Assembly: GCA_035317605.1 (NCBI GenBank)
Contig: DATHGT010000107.1
Location: 1 to 5,318 of the forward strand
Reading direction: 5' to 3'
DNA from: DATHGT01 sp035317605
Lineage (GTDB): Bacteria > Methylomirabilota > Methylomirabilia > Rokubacteriales > CSP1-6
DNA: 5,318 bases
The position numbers and the translations under genes were made by a program. The notes under the pieces were generated by a model, which saw only the letters and a program-made list of their open reading frames with translations, was not told the origin of the DNA and searched no databases. This document shows, one piece after another, positions 1 to 5,318 of this stretch. The stretch's first letter is position 1. Each line of letters starts with the position of its first letter.

Positions 1-255
1 GCGGGCCTCGAAGGCAGCGTGGTCGTCGAGAAGGTGAAGGCCGAGACCGTGGCCACCCGCGGCTTCGACGCCGAGAGCCTCCAGTACGTCGACATGATCC
101 AGGCCGGCATCATCGACCCCACCAAGGTCGAGCGGGTGGCGTTGCAGAACGCGGCCTCGGTCGCGTCCCTGTTGCTCACCACCGAGGCGCTGATCGCCGA
201 GCTGCCCGAAGACAAGCCGGCAGGCGCGCCCCCGATGCCTCACGGAGACTTCTAA
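1..255 (+). CDS. groEL: Chaperonin GroEL, C-terminal end (5' partial)
   Basis: The reading frame is open from base 1 and ends at TAA 253-255, giving 84 residues of a protein that begins outside the window. They match the C-terminal part of the GroEL equatorial domain: the block GIIDPTKV (fragment residues 36-43), then VALQNAASVASLLLTTEA (46-63), is the family hallmark, and the Asp of DPTK (residue 39) corresponds to a nucleotide-pocket Asp of GroEL. GroEL is the cytoplasmic ATP-driven folding chamber working with GroES, whose gene is not visible here. The tail after the last helix is short, Pro-rich and ends PPMPHGDF; it lacks the GGM repeats of many GroEL proteins. The first GTG in frame, at 19, is an internal valine, not a start. 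Family identity is near certain; which paralogue it is cannot be told from this fragment. Confidence 0.96.
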   Translation, partial: AGLEGSVVVEKVKAETVATRGFDAESLQYVDMIQAGIIDPTKVERVALQNAASVASLLLTTEALIAELPEDKPAGAPPMPHGDF

Positions 256-272
256 CCGCTTCTAACCGCTTC
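249..272. repeat. 10-bp direct tandem repeat spanning the groEL stop codon
   Basis: The unit TCTAACCGCT occurs twice back to back (251-260 and 261-270), and the period of 10 holds from 249 to 272, about 2.4 copies. The first copy contains the groEL stop TAA (253-255). The second copy repeats it at 263-265, in a different frame. It looks like a small slippage duplication at the gene's 3' end; no function is inferred. Confidence 0.85.
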
Positions 273-278
273 ACCTCG

Positions 279-308
279 GGGAGCCTGGGAGGAAACTCTC
301 AGGCTCCC
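279..308 (+). terminator. Candidate groEL terminator hairpin with GAAA loop
   Basis: GGGAGCCTGGGAG (279-291) pairs with CTCTCAGGCTCCC (296-308) over 13 consecutive positions, all Watson-Crick except one G-U (288/299), and is closed by a GAAA tetraloop of the stable GNRA class. It sits 24 bp after the groEL stop and 36 bp before purM, where a transcript end is expected. The downstream bases (TCCAATCGTTGT) are not a proper U tract, so a Rho-independent role is uncertain. It could instead be a 3'-end stabilising structure or part of the purM leader. The hairpin itself is certain; its function is inferred. Confidence 0.6.
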
Positions 309-344
309 TCCAATCGTTGTAGAGTGGTCGGGCGATGAGAAGCC

Positions 345-1448
345 ATGGCCACTGATCAGCCCCTGAGCTATCGGGCCACCGGAGTCCTCGACAACGCGCA
401 ACTCGGTCTGAGCGCGCTCCTCAAGTGGGTCAACGCGACCTCGCAGTTCCGCGCGACCGGCGTGGGCCGACGCGTGGTCGACGTCGGATTCTTCGCCAGC
501 GTGGTCGCGATCACCGACACCCTCGGCCTGGCCCTCTGCACCGACGGCGTCGGCAGCAAGGTACTCGTCGCCGAGATGCTCGGCCGCTACGACACCATCG
601 GCATCGACTGCGTGGCCATGAACGTCAACGACGCGATCTGCGTCGGCGCCGAGCCGATCTCCTTCCTCGACTACATCGCGATCGAACGGGCGACTCCCGA
701 GGTGCTCGAGCAGATCGCCCGCGGGCTCTACCGCGGCGCCGAGCTGGCGGGCGTCAGCATCGTCGGCGGCGAGATCTCGCAGATTCCGGACATCATCAAA
801 GGACATCGGCCGGGCGGTGGCGTCGACCTCGTGGGCATGTGCGTCGGGATCGTGCCGCTGGACCGCGTGATCCTGGGCCAGGACGTCGAGCCCGGCGATG
901 TCGTGGTGGCTGTGCACAGCAGCGGCGTGCACAGCAACGGACTGACGCTGGCCCGCAAGGCGCTGTTCCAGATCGGAGGCCTCACGGCCGATCAGCACGT
1001 GGCCGAGCTGGGCTGCACGGTCGGTGAAGAGCTGCTGCGGCCGACCGACATCTACGTCCGCCCGGTGATGGATCTTCTCAACGTGCAGCGGCTACCCGTT
1101 CGCGCGCTGGTCAACATCACCGGCGACGGCTTCCTCAACCTGCCGCGCATCCAGGCGCCGGTCGGGTTCACGCTCGACACGCTCCCCGACCCGCAGCCGA
1201 TCTTCCGGCTCATCCAGAATCTCGGACACGTCTCCGATCCCGAGATGTATCGCGTGTTCAACATGGGGATCGGCTTTTGCATTGTCGTTCCCGACGACGC
1301 CGGCGTCGTTCGCGCCGTCGCCGACACGTTCGCGGCTCACCGGCTGACCACTAGCGTGATCGGCCGCGTCGTTACGGACGATCGGAGGCGCGTGTTCCTT
1401 CCGAAGCAACGCTTGACCGGCGAGGGCCACGAGTTCAGATCCGGCTGA
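345..1448 (+). CDS. purM: Phosphoribosylformylglycinamidine cyclo-ligase (AIR synthetase), divergent form
   Basis: This 367-residue protein should catalyse the ATP-dependent closure of FGAM to aminoimidazole ribonucleotide, the fifth step of cytoplasmic de novo purine synthesis, working as a dimer. Visible PurM signatures are the start LSYRATGV (7-14), TDGVGSK (66-72), DTIGIDCVAMNVND (83-96), GAEP (101-104), GGE (141-143), HSSGVHSNG (191-199), RPTDIYV (232-238), TGDGF (259-263) and EMYRVFNMGIG (300-310). Several blocks differ from the E. coli enzyme: there is no Gly-rich GGFGG loop before TDGVG, GGEISQIP replaces GGETAEMP, and TGDGFLNLPRI replaces TGGGF. AMNVNDAICVGAEP and FNMGIGFC resemble archaeal PurM as I recall it. 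ATG 345 is the first possible start, since an in-frame TGA lies at 336-338; the ribosome site is weak (GAGAAG 337-342, very close). The protein is slightly longer than the usual ~345 residues because of the C-terminal tail. The next gene follows after 11 bp, suggesting an operon. Confidence 0.93.
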   Translation: MATDQPLSYRATGVLDNAQLGLSALLKWVNATSQFRATGVGRRVVDVGFFASVVAITDTLGLALCTDGVGSKVLVAEMLGRYDTIGIDCVAMNVNDAICVGAEPISFLDYIAIERATPEVLEQIARGLYRGAELAGVSIVGGEISQIPDIIKGHRPGGGVDLVGMCVGIVPLDRVILGQDVEPGDVVVAVHSSGVHSNGLTLARKALFQIGGLTADQHVAELGCTVGEELLRPTDIYVRPVMDLLNVQRLPVRALVNITGDGFLNLPRIQAPVGFTLDTLPDPQPIFRLIQNLGHVSDPEMYRVFNMGIGFCIVVPDDAGVVRAVADTFAAHRLTTSVIGRVVTDDRRRVFLPKQRLTGEGHEFRSG

Positions 1449-1453
1449 GGGGG
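1447..1453 (+). promoter_or_regulatory. Ribosome binding site for the DUF1800 gene, overlapping the purM stop
   Basis: The G-rich GAGGGGG stretch overlaps the purM TGA (1446-1448) and ends 6 nt before ATG 1460. It supports that start and suggests that ribosomes finishing purM could re-initiate on the next gene (translational coupling, inferred). Confidence 0.55.
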
Positions 1454-1459
1454 TGTCAG

Positions 1460-3049
1460 ATGGGCATCGCGGGGGGACGTCGAGTGCTCCTGATCGTGAC
1501 ACTCATCCTGGGCCTGGCCCTGGTCCCTCTCGCCGCGACGGCGGCGCCGACCGTCGACGAAGCCGCGCGGTTCCTCGGGCAGGCGACGTTCGGGGCCACG
1601 CCCGACCTCATCGCCCACGTGCAGCAGGTCGGCTTCGACGCGTTCATCAGCGAGCAGTTCGCGCTTCCCTCGCCCACCTTCCCCCTCCTCGACAACTGGC
1701 CGCAAAACCCGCCATCCGGCTGCACCGGCAACTGTCAGCGCGACAACTACTCGATGTATCCGCTCCAGGTCAGCGCCTTCGGAGCGTTCGTGACCTCGCC
1801 GTATCAGCTTCGCCTGCGCGTGCTGTTCGCGCTCAACCAGATCTTCGTGGTCTCCGCGGTCGACGGCGACTTGCGCCAGCCGAGCCGCATGCTGCCGTAT
1901 CTGCAGGTGCTCTGGACCGGGGCCTTCGGCAACTTCCGTCAGCTCCTCAACGACATCACGCTCAACCCGGCGATGGGGCAGTACCTCGACACGGTGAGCA
2001 ACAACCAGTCGGCGCCCAACGAGAACTACGCGCGCGAGCTGCTCCAGCTGTTCACCATCGGTCTGAACCAGCTGAACCCGGACGGCACGCTCCAGCTCGA
2101 CGCGGCCGGAGAATCCATTCCGACCTTCGACCAGAGCACGATCACCGCGTTCGCGCGCGTGTTCACGGGCTGGGGCTTCGCGCCACCGCGGACCGTCGGG
2201 ATCGTGAACTACATCGACCCGCTGGTGCCGGCCGCCGCAACCGCTCACGACCGTCAGCCCAAGACGCTGCTCAACGAAGTCACCTTGCCGGCCGGGCGCG
2301 ACGCCCCCACCGACCTCCGCGACGCCCTCGACAACGTGTTCGCGCACCCGAACGTCGGCCCCTTCATCGGTCGACGGTTGATCCAGCAGATCGTGACCAG
2401 CAATCCGAGCCCGGCTTACGTTCAGCGCGTCGCCGCCGTCTTTCGAAGCACCGGCGGTGACATGAAGTCGGTCGTCCGCGCGATTCTTCTCGACCAGGAG
2501 GCGCGCGCGGAGCCGGCCGACGGCGTGTACGGCCATCTCCGCGAGCCGGTCCTGTGGATCACGTCGTTCCTGCGCCCCTTCGGCCCGATGTTGGTGACCG
2601 ACTACGTGCTATCGGATTCGTTCCTGCCCAACGGCCTTCAGATGGGTCAGGACCTGTTTCGCTCGCCGTCGGTCTTCAACTTCTACCCGCCCGATTTCGT
2701 GGTCGCCGGCGATTCGACGCTGGGCCCCGAGTTCGCCATCTACTCCACGAGCACCGCGCGGGCGCGCACGAACTTCGCGTACCAGGTGATCTACAAGGCG
2801 ATGTCGACCAACGCCAACCGCCCCACGGGTACGTGGATCGATCTCAGCGGGCTGACGTCCATGGCGAGCAACCCCGCCGGTCTCGCCGACGCGCTGAATC
2901 ACATGTTCCTCTACGGCCGCATGAGTCCCGCCACCCGCACGACCATCGTCAACTCCGTCAGCGCCATCCCGGCGTCCAACGCGCTGAGCCGTGTTCGCAA
3001 CGCGATCTATCTGGTCGTCACCTCGCCGCAGTACCTGGTGGAGCGGTAG
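1460..3049 (+). CDS. Secreted DUF1800 family protein
   Basis: This 529-residue protein matches the DUF1800 family (PF08811), recognised by motif memory: AARFLGQATFG (35-45), NENYARELLQLFTIG (187-201), FTGW (235-238), a basic segment RQPKTLL (265-271), HPNVGPFIGRRLIQQIV (296-312), REPVLW (361-366) and GQDLFRSPSVFNFYPPDF (396-413). The N-terminus is a Sec-type signal peptide: basic GRR (6-8), hydrophobic run 9-24, and a likely signal peptidase I cut after ATA (residue 28). No further membrane segment is evident, so the mature protein is probably periplasmic or extracellular. C88 and C92 (GCTGNC) could form a disulfide after export. The biochemical function of DUF1800 is not established. The partner gene for a DUF1501 protein begins 2 bp downstream, the usual arrangement for this family. 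ATG 1460 is supported by a nearby ribosome site and by placing the signal peptide at the very N-terminus. The length is ordinary for the family and the gene appears intact. Confidence 0.9.
   Translation: MGIAGGRRVLLIVTLILGLALVPLAATAAPTVDEAARFLGQATFGATPDLIAHVQQVGFDAFISEQFALPSPTFPLLDNWPQNPPSGCTGNCQRDNYSMYPLQVSAFGAFVTSPYQLRLRVLFALNQIFVVSAVDGDLRQPSRMLPYLQVLWTGAFGNFRQLLNDITLNPAMGQYLDTVSNNQSAPNENYARELLQLFTIGLNQLNPDGTLQLDAAGESIPTFDQSTITAFARVFTGWGFAPPRTVGIVNYIDPLVPAAATAHDRQPKTLLNEVTLPAGRDAPTDLRDALDNVFAHPNVGPFIGRRLIQQIVTSNPSPAYVQRVAAVFRSTGGDMKSVVRAILLDQEARAEPADGVYGHLREPVLWITSFLRPFGPMLVTDYVLSDSFLPNGLQMGQDLFRSPSVFNFYPPDFVVAGDSTLGPEFAIYSTSTARARTNFAYQVIYKAMSTNANRPTGTWIDLSGLTSMASNPAGLADALNHMFLYGRMSPATRTTIVNSVSAIPASNALSRVRNAIYLVVTSPQYLVER
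3040..3043 (+). promoter_or_regulatory. Ribosome binding site fixing the DUF1501 start
   Basis: GGAG lies inside the last codons of the DUF1800 gene, 8 nt before ATG 3052. The frame stays open upstream to 2554, so this site and the Tat signal starting exactly at 3052 are what define the true start. Confidence 0.6.
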
Positions 3050-3051
3050 CC

Positions 3052-4437
3052 ATGACGAGCACGCGCCGGGACTTTCTCCGACAGATCGGCTGTGGGGCGC
3101 TCACGGCGACCGCCGCCCTCACGGGCGCGCGCGACCTCTTCGTGATGAACGCGCTGGCCGCGGCCGCCGGCCCGTCCGATTACAAAGCGCTGGTCTGCGT
3201 CTTCCTCTTCGGCGGCAACGACACGAACAACGTGGTGGTCCCCGTCGACGACTACGCGAGCTATTCCGCGGCGCGCGGCAACCTGGCCGTCCCCTCCGCG
3301 CAGCTGCTCACGATCAGCGTGCCCTCGGCGGGCGCGACCTTCGGCCTTCATCCGAACCTCACGCGCCTGCGCGCCCTGTGGCAGGCGCACCGGCTGGCCG
3401 TCGTCGCCAACGTCGGGCCGCTGGTGGCTCCGACCACCCGCACACAATACCTCAACAAGACGGTGCCGAGGCCGTATCAGCTCTTCTCGCACTCCGACCA
3501 GCAGGCCGCGTGGCAGAGCGGCTCGGCGACCGGGACGCTGCCCACGGGCTGGGGCGGACGTATCGCCGACGTGATCCAGGCCTCGCCGAACGGTTTCCCG
3601 ACGGTGGCCACGCTGGGCAACCTCACGCTGTTCAGCCTGGGCACGAAGACCAGCCCGGTCTCGGTGCCCTCCGCTCCCACGCCTCTACCCCAGGCGCTCG
3701 CCCTGCAGAGGTCCGGCGATTCGGCCGCGAACAGCGCGTTTCGACAGCTCCTGAATCAGGGCGCGGAGCAAGGCTCGCCGCTTCTCGTTCAGGCGGCCGC
3801 CGACGTCGGCCTCCAGCTCCTGGCCAACGGTCAGGCCCTCACCGCGGATCCGCCGATCGCCACCGTGTTTCCGAACACGACGCTGGGTAACCAGCTCAAG
3901 CAGGCGGCCAAGCTCATGGCCCTGCGCACTCAGCTCGGTCTCACGCGACAGATCTTCTTCTGCTCGCTCGGCGGGTTCGACACCCACGTGAGCCAGGGCG
4001 TGACCTCCGGATCACAACCCGATCTGCTGACCCAGGTCAGCCAGGCGATCGGGGCGTTCTACGACGCGACGGTCGAGCTGGGCATCGCGTCCCAGGTGAC
4101 GACGTTCACGCTGTCGGACTTCAGCCGCACCCTGAAACCCGCGGGCAGCGGCGGCGCCGCGGGCTCCGATCACGCATGGGGCGCGCACCACTTCGTGATC
4201 GGCGACGCCGTGGCCGGCGGTGACTTCTACGGCACCTTCCCCACCCTCGCCCTCAACGGTCCGAACGACTCGGACAACGGCTCCGGCGCGCGGGGACGCT
4301 GGATCCCGACCACCGCGGCCGATCAGTTCGGGGCGACGCTCGCGCTGTGGCTCGGGGTATCGCCGACCGATCTGCCGACCGTCTTCCCGAACATCGGCCG
4401 CTTCGCGACGCCGAACCTGGGGTTCATGATCAGCTGA
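3052..4437 (+). CDS. Tat-exported DUF1501 family protein (alkaline-phosphatase-superfamily fold)
   Basis: This 461-residue protein matches DUF1501 (PF07394), a family placed with the alkaline phosphatase/sulfatase superfamily. Motifs in order are FLFGGNDTNN (51-60), GLHPNL (98-103), HSDQQAAWQ (147-155), GWGGR (166-170), LGGFDTH (306-312), SDFSRT (355-360, the position usually written EFGRT) and GSDHAWGAHH (371-380). The FDTH and SDHAWG Asp/His residues are plausible metal ligands by analogy with the superfamily. The N-terminus carries a clear twin-arginine signal, TRRDFLR (4-10), followed by a mild hydrophobic stretch and an ALAAAA cut region (34-39), so the protein is probably folded with its cofactor in the cytoplasm and exported by Tat. 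The substrate and reaction are unknown. It starts 2 bp after the DUF1800 stop, and the two families commonly occur as a pair. An upstream in-frame extension to 2554 is only an alternative frame of the DUF1800 gene. The gene looks intact to TGA 4435-4437. Confidence 0.92.
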   Translation: MTSTRRDFLRQIGCGALTATAALTGARDLFVMNALAAAAGPSDYKALVCVFLFGGNDTNNVVVPVDDYASYSAARGNLAVPSAQLLTISVPSAGATFGLHPNLTRLRALWQAHRLAVVANVGPLVAPTTRTQYLNKTVPRPYQLFSHSDQQAAWQSGSATGTLPTGWGGRIADVIQASPNGFPTVATLGNLTLFSLGTKTSPVSVPSAPTPLPQALALQRSGDSAANSAFRQLLNQGAEQGSPLLVQAAADVGLQLLANGQALTADPPIATVFPNTTLGNQLKQAAKLMALRTQLGLTRQIFFCSLGGFDTHVSQGVTSGSQPDLLTQVSQAIGAFYDATVELGIASQVTTFTLSDFSRTLKPAGSGGAAGSDHAWGAHHFVIGDAVAGGDFYGTFPTLALNGPNDSDNGSGARGRWIPTTAADQFGATLALWLGVSPTDLPTVFPNIGRFATPNLGFMIS

Positions 4438-4473
4438 CGGTCTGTTAGGCTTGGGCGCGCTTTATCCAACATC

Positions 4474-4479
4474 AGGAGG
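4474..4479 (+). promoter_or_regulatory. Perfect Shine-Dalgarno before a GTG start
   Basis: AGGAGG lies 5 nt before GTG 4485 in the 47-bp gap after the DUF1501 gene. It supports GTG as the initiation codon of the dehydrogenase; it is the strongest ribosome site in the window. Confidence 0.85.
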
Positions 4480-4484
4480 AGATC

Positions 4485-5300
4485 GTGACCAAGGTCCTCA
4501 CGCCGCCGCAGCCCGCGCCCGTCATGGACATCGCCCGTGAGCTGCTCCCGCCCGGCATGGAGCTGCTCGTCGTCGATCCCGCCAAGCCCGAGTTCTACGA
4601 CGCCGCCGCCGACGCCGAGTACTACCTCGGCTCGCCGCGCACGGGCATCGGCAACGAGTTCTTCCGCGCCGCGCCCAAGCTGAAGCTCATTCAGCTGACC
4701 AGCGCCGGCTACGACCGGGTCGACATCGAGGCCGCGCGCAAGGCCAAGGTGCCGGTCTCCAACAACGGGGGCGCCAACTCCGTGGCGGTGGCGGAGCACG
4801 CGGTCATGCTCATGCTGGCCGTGCTCAAGAAGCTCGTCTATCACCACCTCAACGTCGTGTCGGGGACGTGGCGGGCCAGCGACTTCGCGGCCGTGCGGAC
4901 CTACGAGGTGGAAGGCAAGCGGCTCGGCATCATCGGCCTCGGCAACATCGGCAAGAAGGTCGCGCGCCGCGTCCAGGGCTTCGACATGGACGTGCGCTAC
5001 TACGACATCCTGCGTCTCACCGAGGATCAGGAAGACGCGCTCGGCGTCCGCTTCGCGCTGCTGAACGAGCTGTTGCGCACGTCCGACGTGATCACCCTGC
5101 ACGTGCCGCTCAACGACGTCACGCGCAAGATGATGTCGACCGCTCAGTTCGCGCAGATGAAGCGCACCGCCATCCTCATCAACACGTGCCGCGGCCCGGT
5201 GGTCGACGAGGACGCGCTGCACCAGGCGCTGACCTCGAGCACCATCGGACCGCGGCACGTGTTGATGAGGATGGCGGTGCGCTTCATCTGCGCGAACTGA
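4485..5300 (+). CDS. D-isomer-specific 2-hydroxyacid dehydrogenase, 3' end disrupted
   Basis: The frame starts at GTG 4485 behind a perfect AGGAGG. Residues 1-251 are a normal NAD-dependent 2-hydroxyacid dehydrogenase of the phosphoglycerate dehydrogenase/hydroxypyruvate reductase type, a cytoplasmic enzyme that interconverts 2-hydroxy and 2-oxo acids. Visible features are TSAGYDRVD (72-80), NGGANSVAVAEHAVMLML (94-111), the Rossmann loop GLGNIGKKVA (151-160) with Asp174 at the end of the next strand (typical of NAD preference), HVPLN (206-210) and INTCRGPVVDEDAL (232-245) with catalytic Arg236. Cys235 replaces the common Ala of the ARG motif. From about residue 252 the family sequence (expected GAGLDVFE-EP, then the catalytic His) is lost. 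The last 20 or so residues are translated from an inverted copy of the gene's own earlier sequence, ending at TGA 5298-5300. The family usually has about 310-340 residues, so this 271-residue product lacks the catalytic Glu and His and would not be active as written. The specific substrate cannot be assigned. Confidence 0.88.
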   Translation: MTKVLTPPQPAPVMDIARELLPPGMELLVVDPAKPEFYDAAADAEYYLGSPRTGIGNEFFRAAPKLKLIQLTSAGYDRVDIEAARKAKVPVSNNGGANSVAVAEHAVMLMLAVLKKLVYHHLNVVSGTWRASDFAAVRTYEVEGKRLGIIGLGNIGKKVARRVQGFDMDVRYYDILRLTEDQEDALGVRFALLNELLRTSDVITLHVPLNDVTRKMMSTAQFAQMKRTAILINTCRGPVVDEDALHQALTSSTIGPRHVLMRMAVRFICAN

Positions 5301-5318
5301 GCGGTGGACATCATCTTG
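5126..5318. repeat. Inverted repeat at the window end (88-bp arms, 17-nt spacer)
   Basis: Bases 5126-5213 are matched by the reverse complement of 5231-5318; paired positions sum to 10444. The core 5139-5194 versus 5250-5305 is identical over 56 bp, and 5126-5137 versus 5307-5318 over 12 bp. Differences are at 5138, 5195, 5199, 5204-5206 and 5212, so 81 of 88 positions agree. Convincing homology covers 5126-5203 and 5241-5318. The right arm stops only because the window stops, so the repeat may be longer. It breaks the dehydrogenase gene. Confidence 0.95.
5241..5318 (-). pseudogene. Inverted fragment of a 2-hydroxyacid dehydrogenase gene
   Basis: Read on the minus strand, these bases encode KMMSTAQFAQMKRTAILINT followed by CRGPMV, matching residues 215-240 of the + strand dehydrogenase, with one substitution (Val239 to Met) and two silent differences (TCG/TCC Ser, GGC/GGT Gly). 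Downstream of this, in the minus-strand direction, the family sequence is lost (LEVSAW instead of DEDALH). It is a partial copy of a close relative of the same gene, continuing past the window end. Whether it is a real inverted duplicate or a misjoined read cannot be decided here. Confidence 0.6.

Noticed and set aside
320..325. TAGAGT as a -10 box for purM
   Set aside because: It matches 4 of 6 consensus bases, but no -35 lies at a suitable distance (it would fall inside the hairpin), so the support is too weak.
1453..2460. Overlapping + strand frame within the DUF1800 gene (335 codons)
   Set aside because: The translation is Arg/Pro-rich and motif-free; the frame at 1460 carries all family hallmarks.
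1337..2536. Long open frame on the minus strand (399 codons)
   Set aside because: It lies antisense to purM and DUF1800, both supported by clear family motifs. Its translation is Arg/Val/Glu-rich with no recognisable domain, as expected for a shadow frame in GC-rich DNA.
2554..3051. A 166-codon N-terminal extension of the DUF1501 protein
   Set aside because: It overlaps the DUF1800 coding region in another frame, and the Tat signal and ribosome site place the start at 3052.
4438..4484. Promoter (TTTATC at 4461-4466) or terminator in the gap before the dehydrogenase
   Set aside because: No -35 partner lies at 16-18 bp and there is no stable stem. Apart from the Shine-Dalgarno, nothing is convincing.
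4323..5258. Long open frame on the minus strand (311 codons) over the dehydrogenase
   Set aside because: It is a low-complexity His/Asp/Val/Arg-rich shadow of the + strand gene with no family motif or ribosome site.
5241..5300. Unusual C-terminal tail of the dehydrogenase as a new domain
   Set aside because: These codons are the antisense of the gene's own earlier sequence in the inverted repeat, so the peptide is a by-product of the join.
5126..5318. Inverted repeat as a terminator, replication hairpin or regulatory RNA
   Set aside because: Both arms are protein-coding sequence of the same gene family with mainly silent differences and no U tract, so a copied gene fragment explains it better.

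Overview
The window reads as a piece of a GC-rich bacterial chromosome, or a short metagenomic contig. Four genes and the tail of a fifth all lie on the + strand, most third codon positions are G or C, and there are no mobile-element, phage, tRNA, rRNA or CRISPR signals. The lineage cannot be fixed from sequence alone. The combination of GroEL, a divergent (archaeal-like) PurM, a secreted DUF1800/DUF1501 pair and a GTG start would suit a high-GC soil or sediment bacterium such as a Methylomirabilota/Rokubacteria-like, acidobacterial or deltaproteobacterial-type organism. That is a guess.

Layout: 1-255 is the 3' end of a groEL chaperonin gene. Its stop codon lies in a 10-bp tandem duplication and is followed by a strong GNRA-loop hairpin (279-308), probably the groEL transcript end. 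Position 345 begins purM (AIR synthetase, purine biosynthesis). It is followed after 11 bp by a Sec-exported DUF1800 protein and then after 2 bp by a Tat-exported DUF1501 protein. The tight spacing suggests one transcription unit. DUF1800/DUF1501 pairs recur in many bacteria, and both proteins should act outside the cytoplasm, but their function is not established. After a 47-bp gap, a perfect Shine-Dalgarno precedes a GTG-initiated D-2-hydroxyacid dehydrogenase gene (4485 onward).

The most notable signal is at the right edge. The dehydrogenase frame is normal to about 5237, then runs into an inverted, slightly diverged copy of its own bases 5126-5203 (copy at 5241-5318, minus strand). The two arms share a perfect 56-bp core. 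The gene therefore loses its C-terminal catalytic Glu/His region and ends in about 20 residues of antisense-derived tail. The inverted copy reaches the last base of the window, and its few differences fall mainly at synonymous sites. This fits a fold-back or chimeric join to a related allele (assembly artefact or real inversion) better than a functional structure.

I found no clearly new defence or mobile system. The candidates for follow-up are the DUF1800/DUF1501 exported pair and the terminal inverted repeat.
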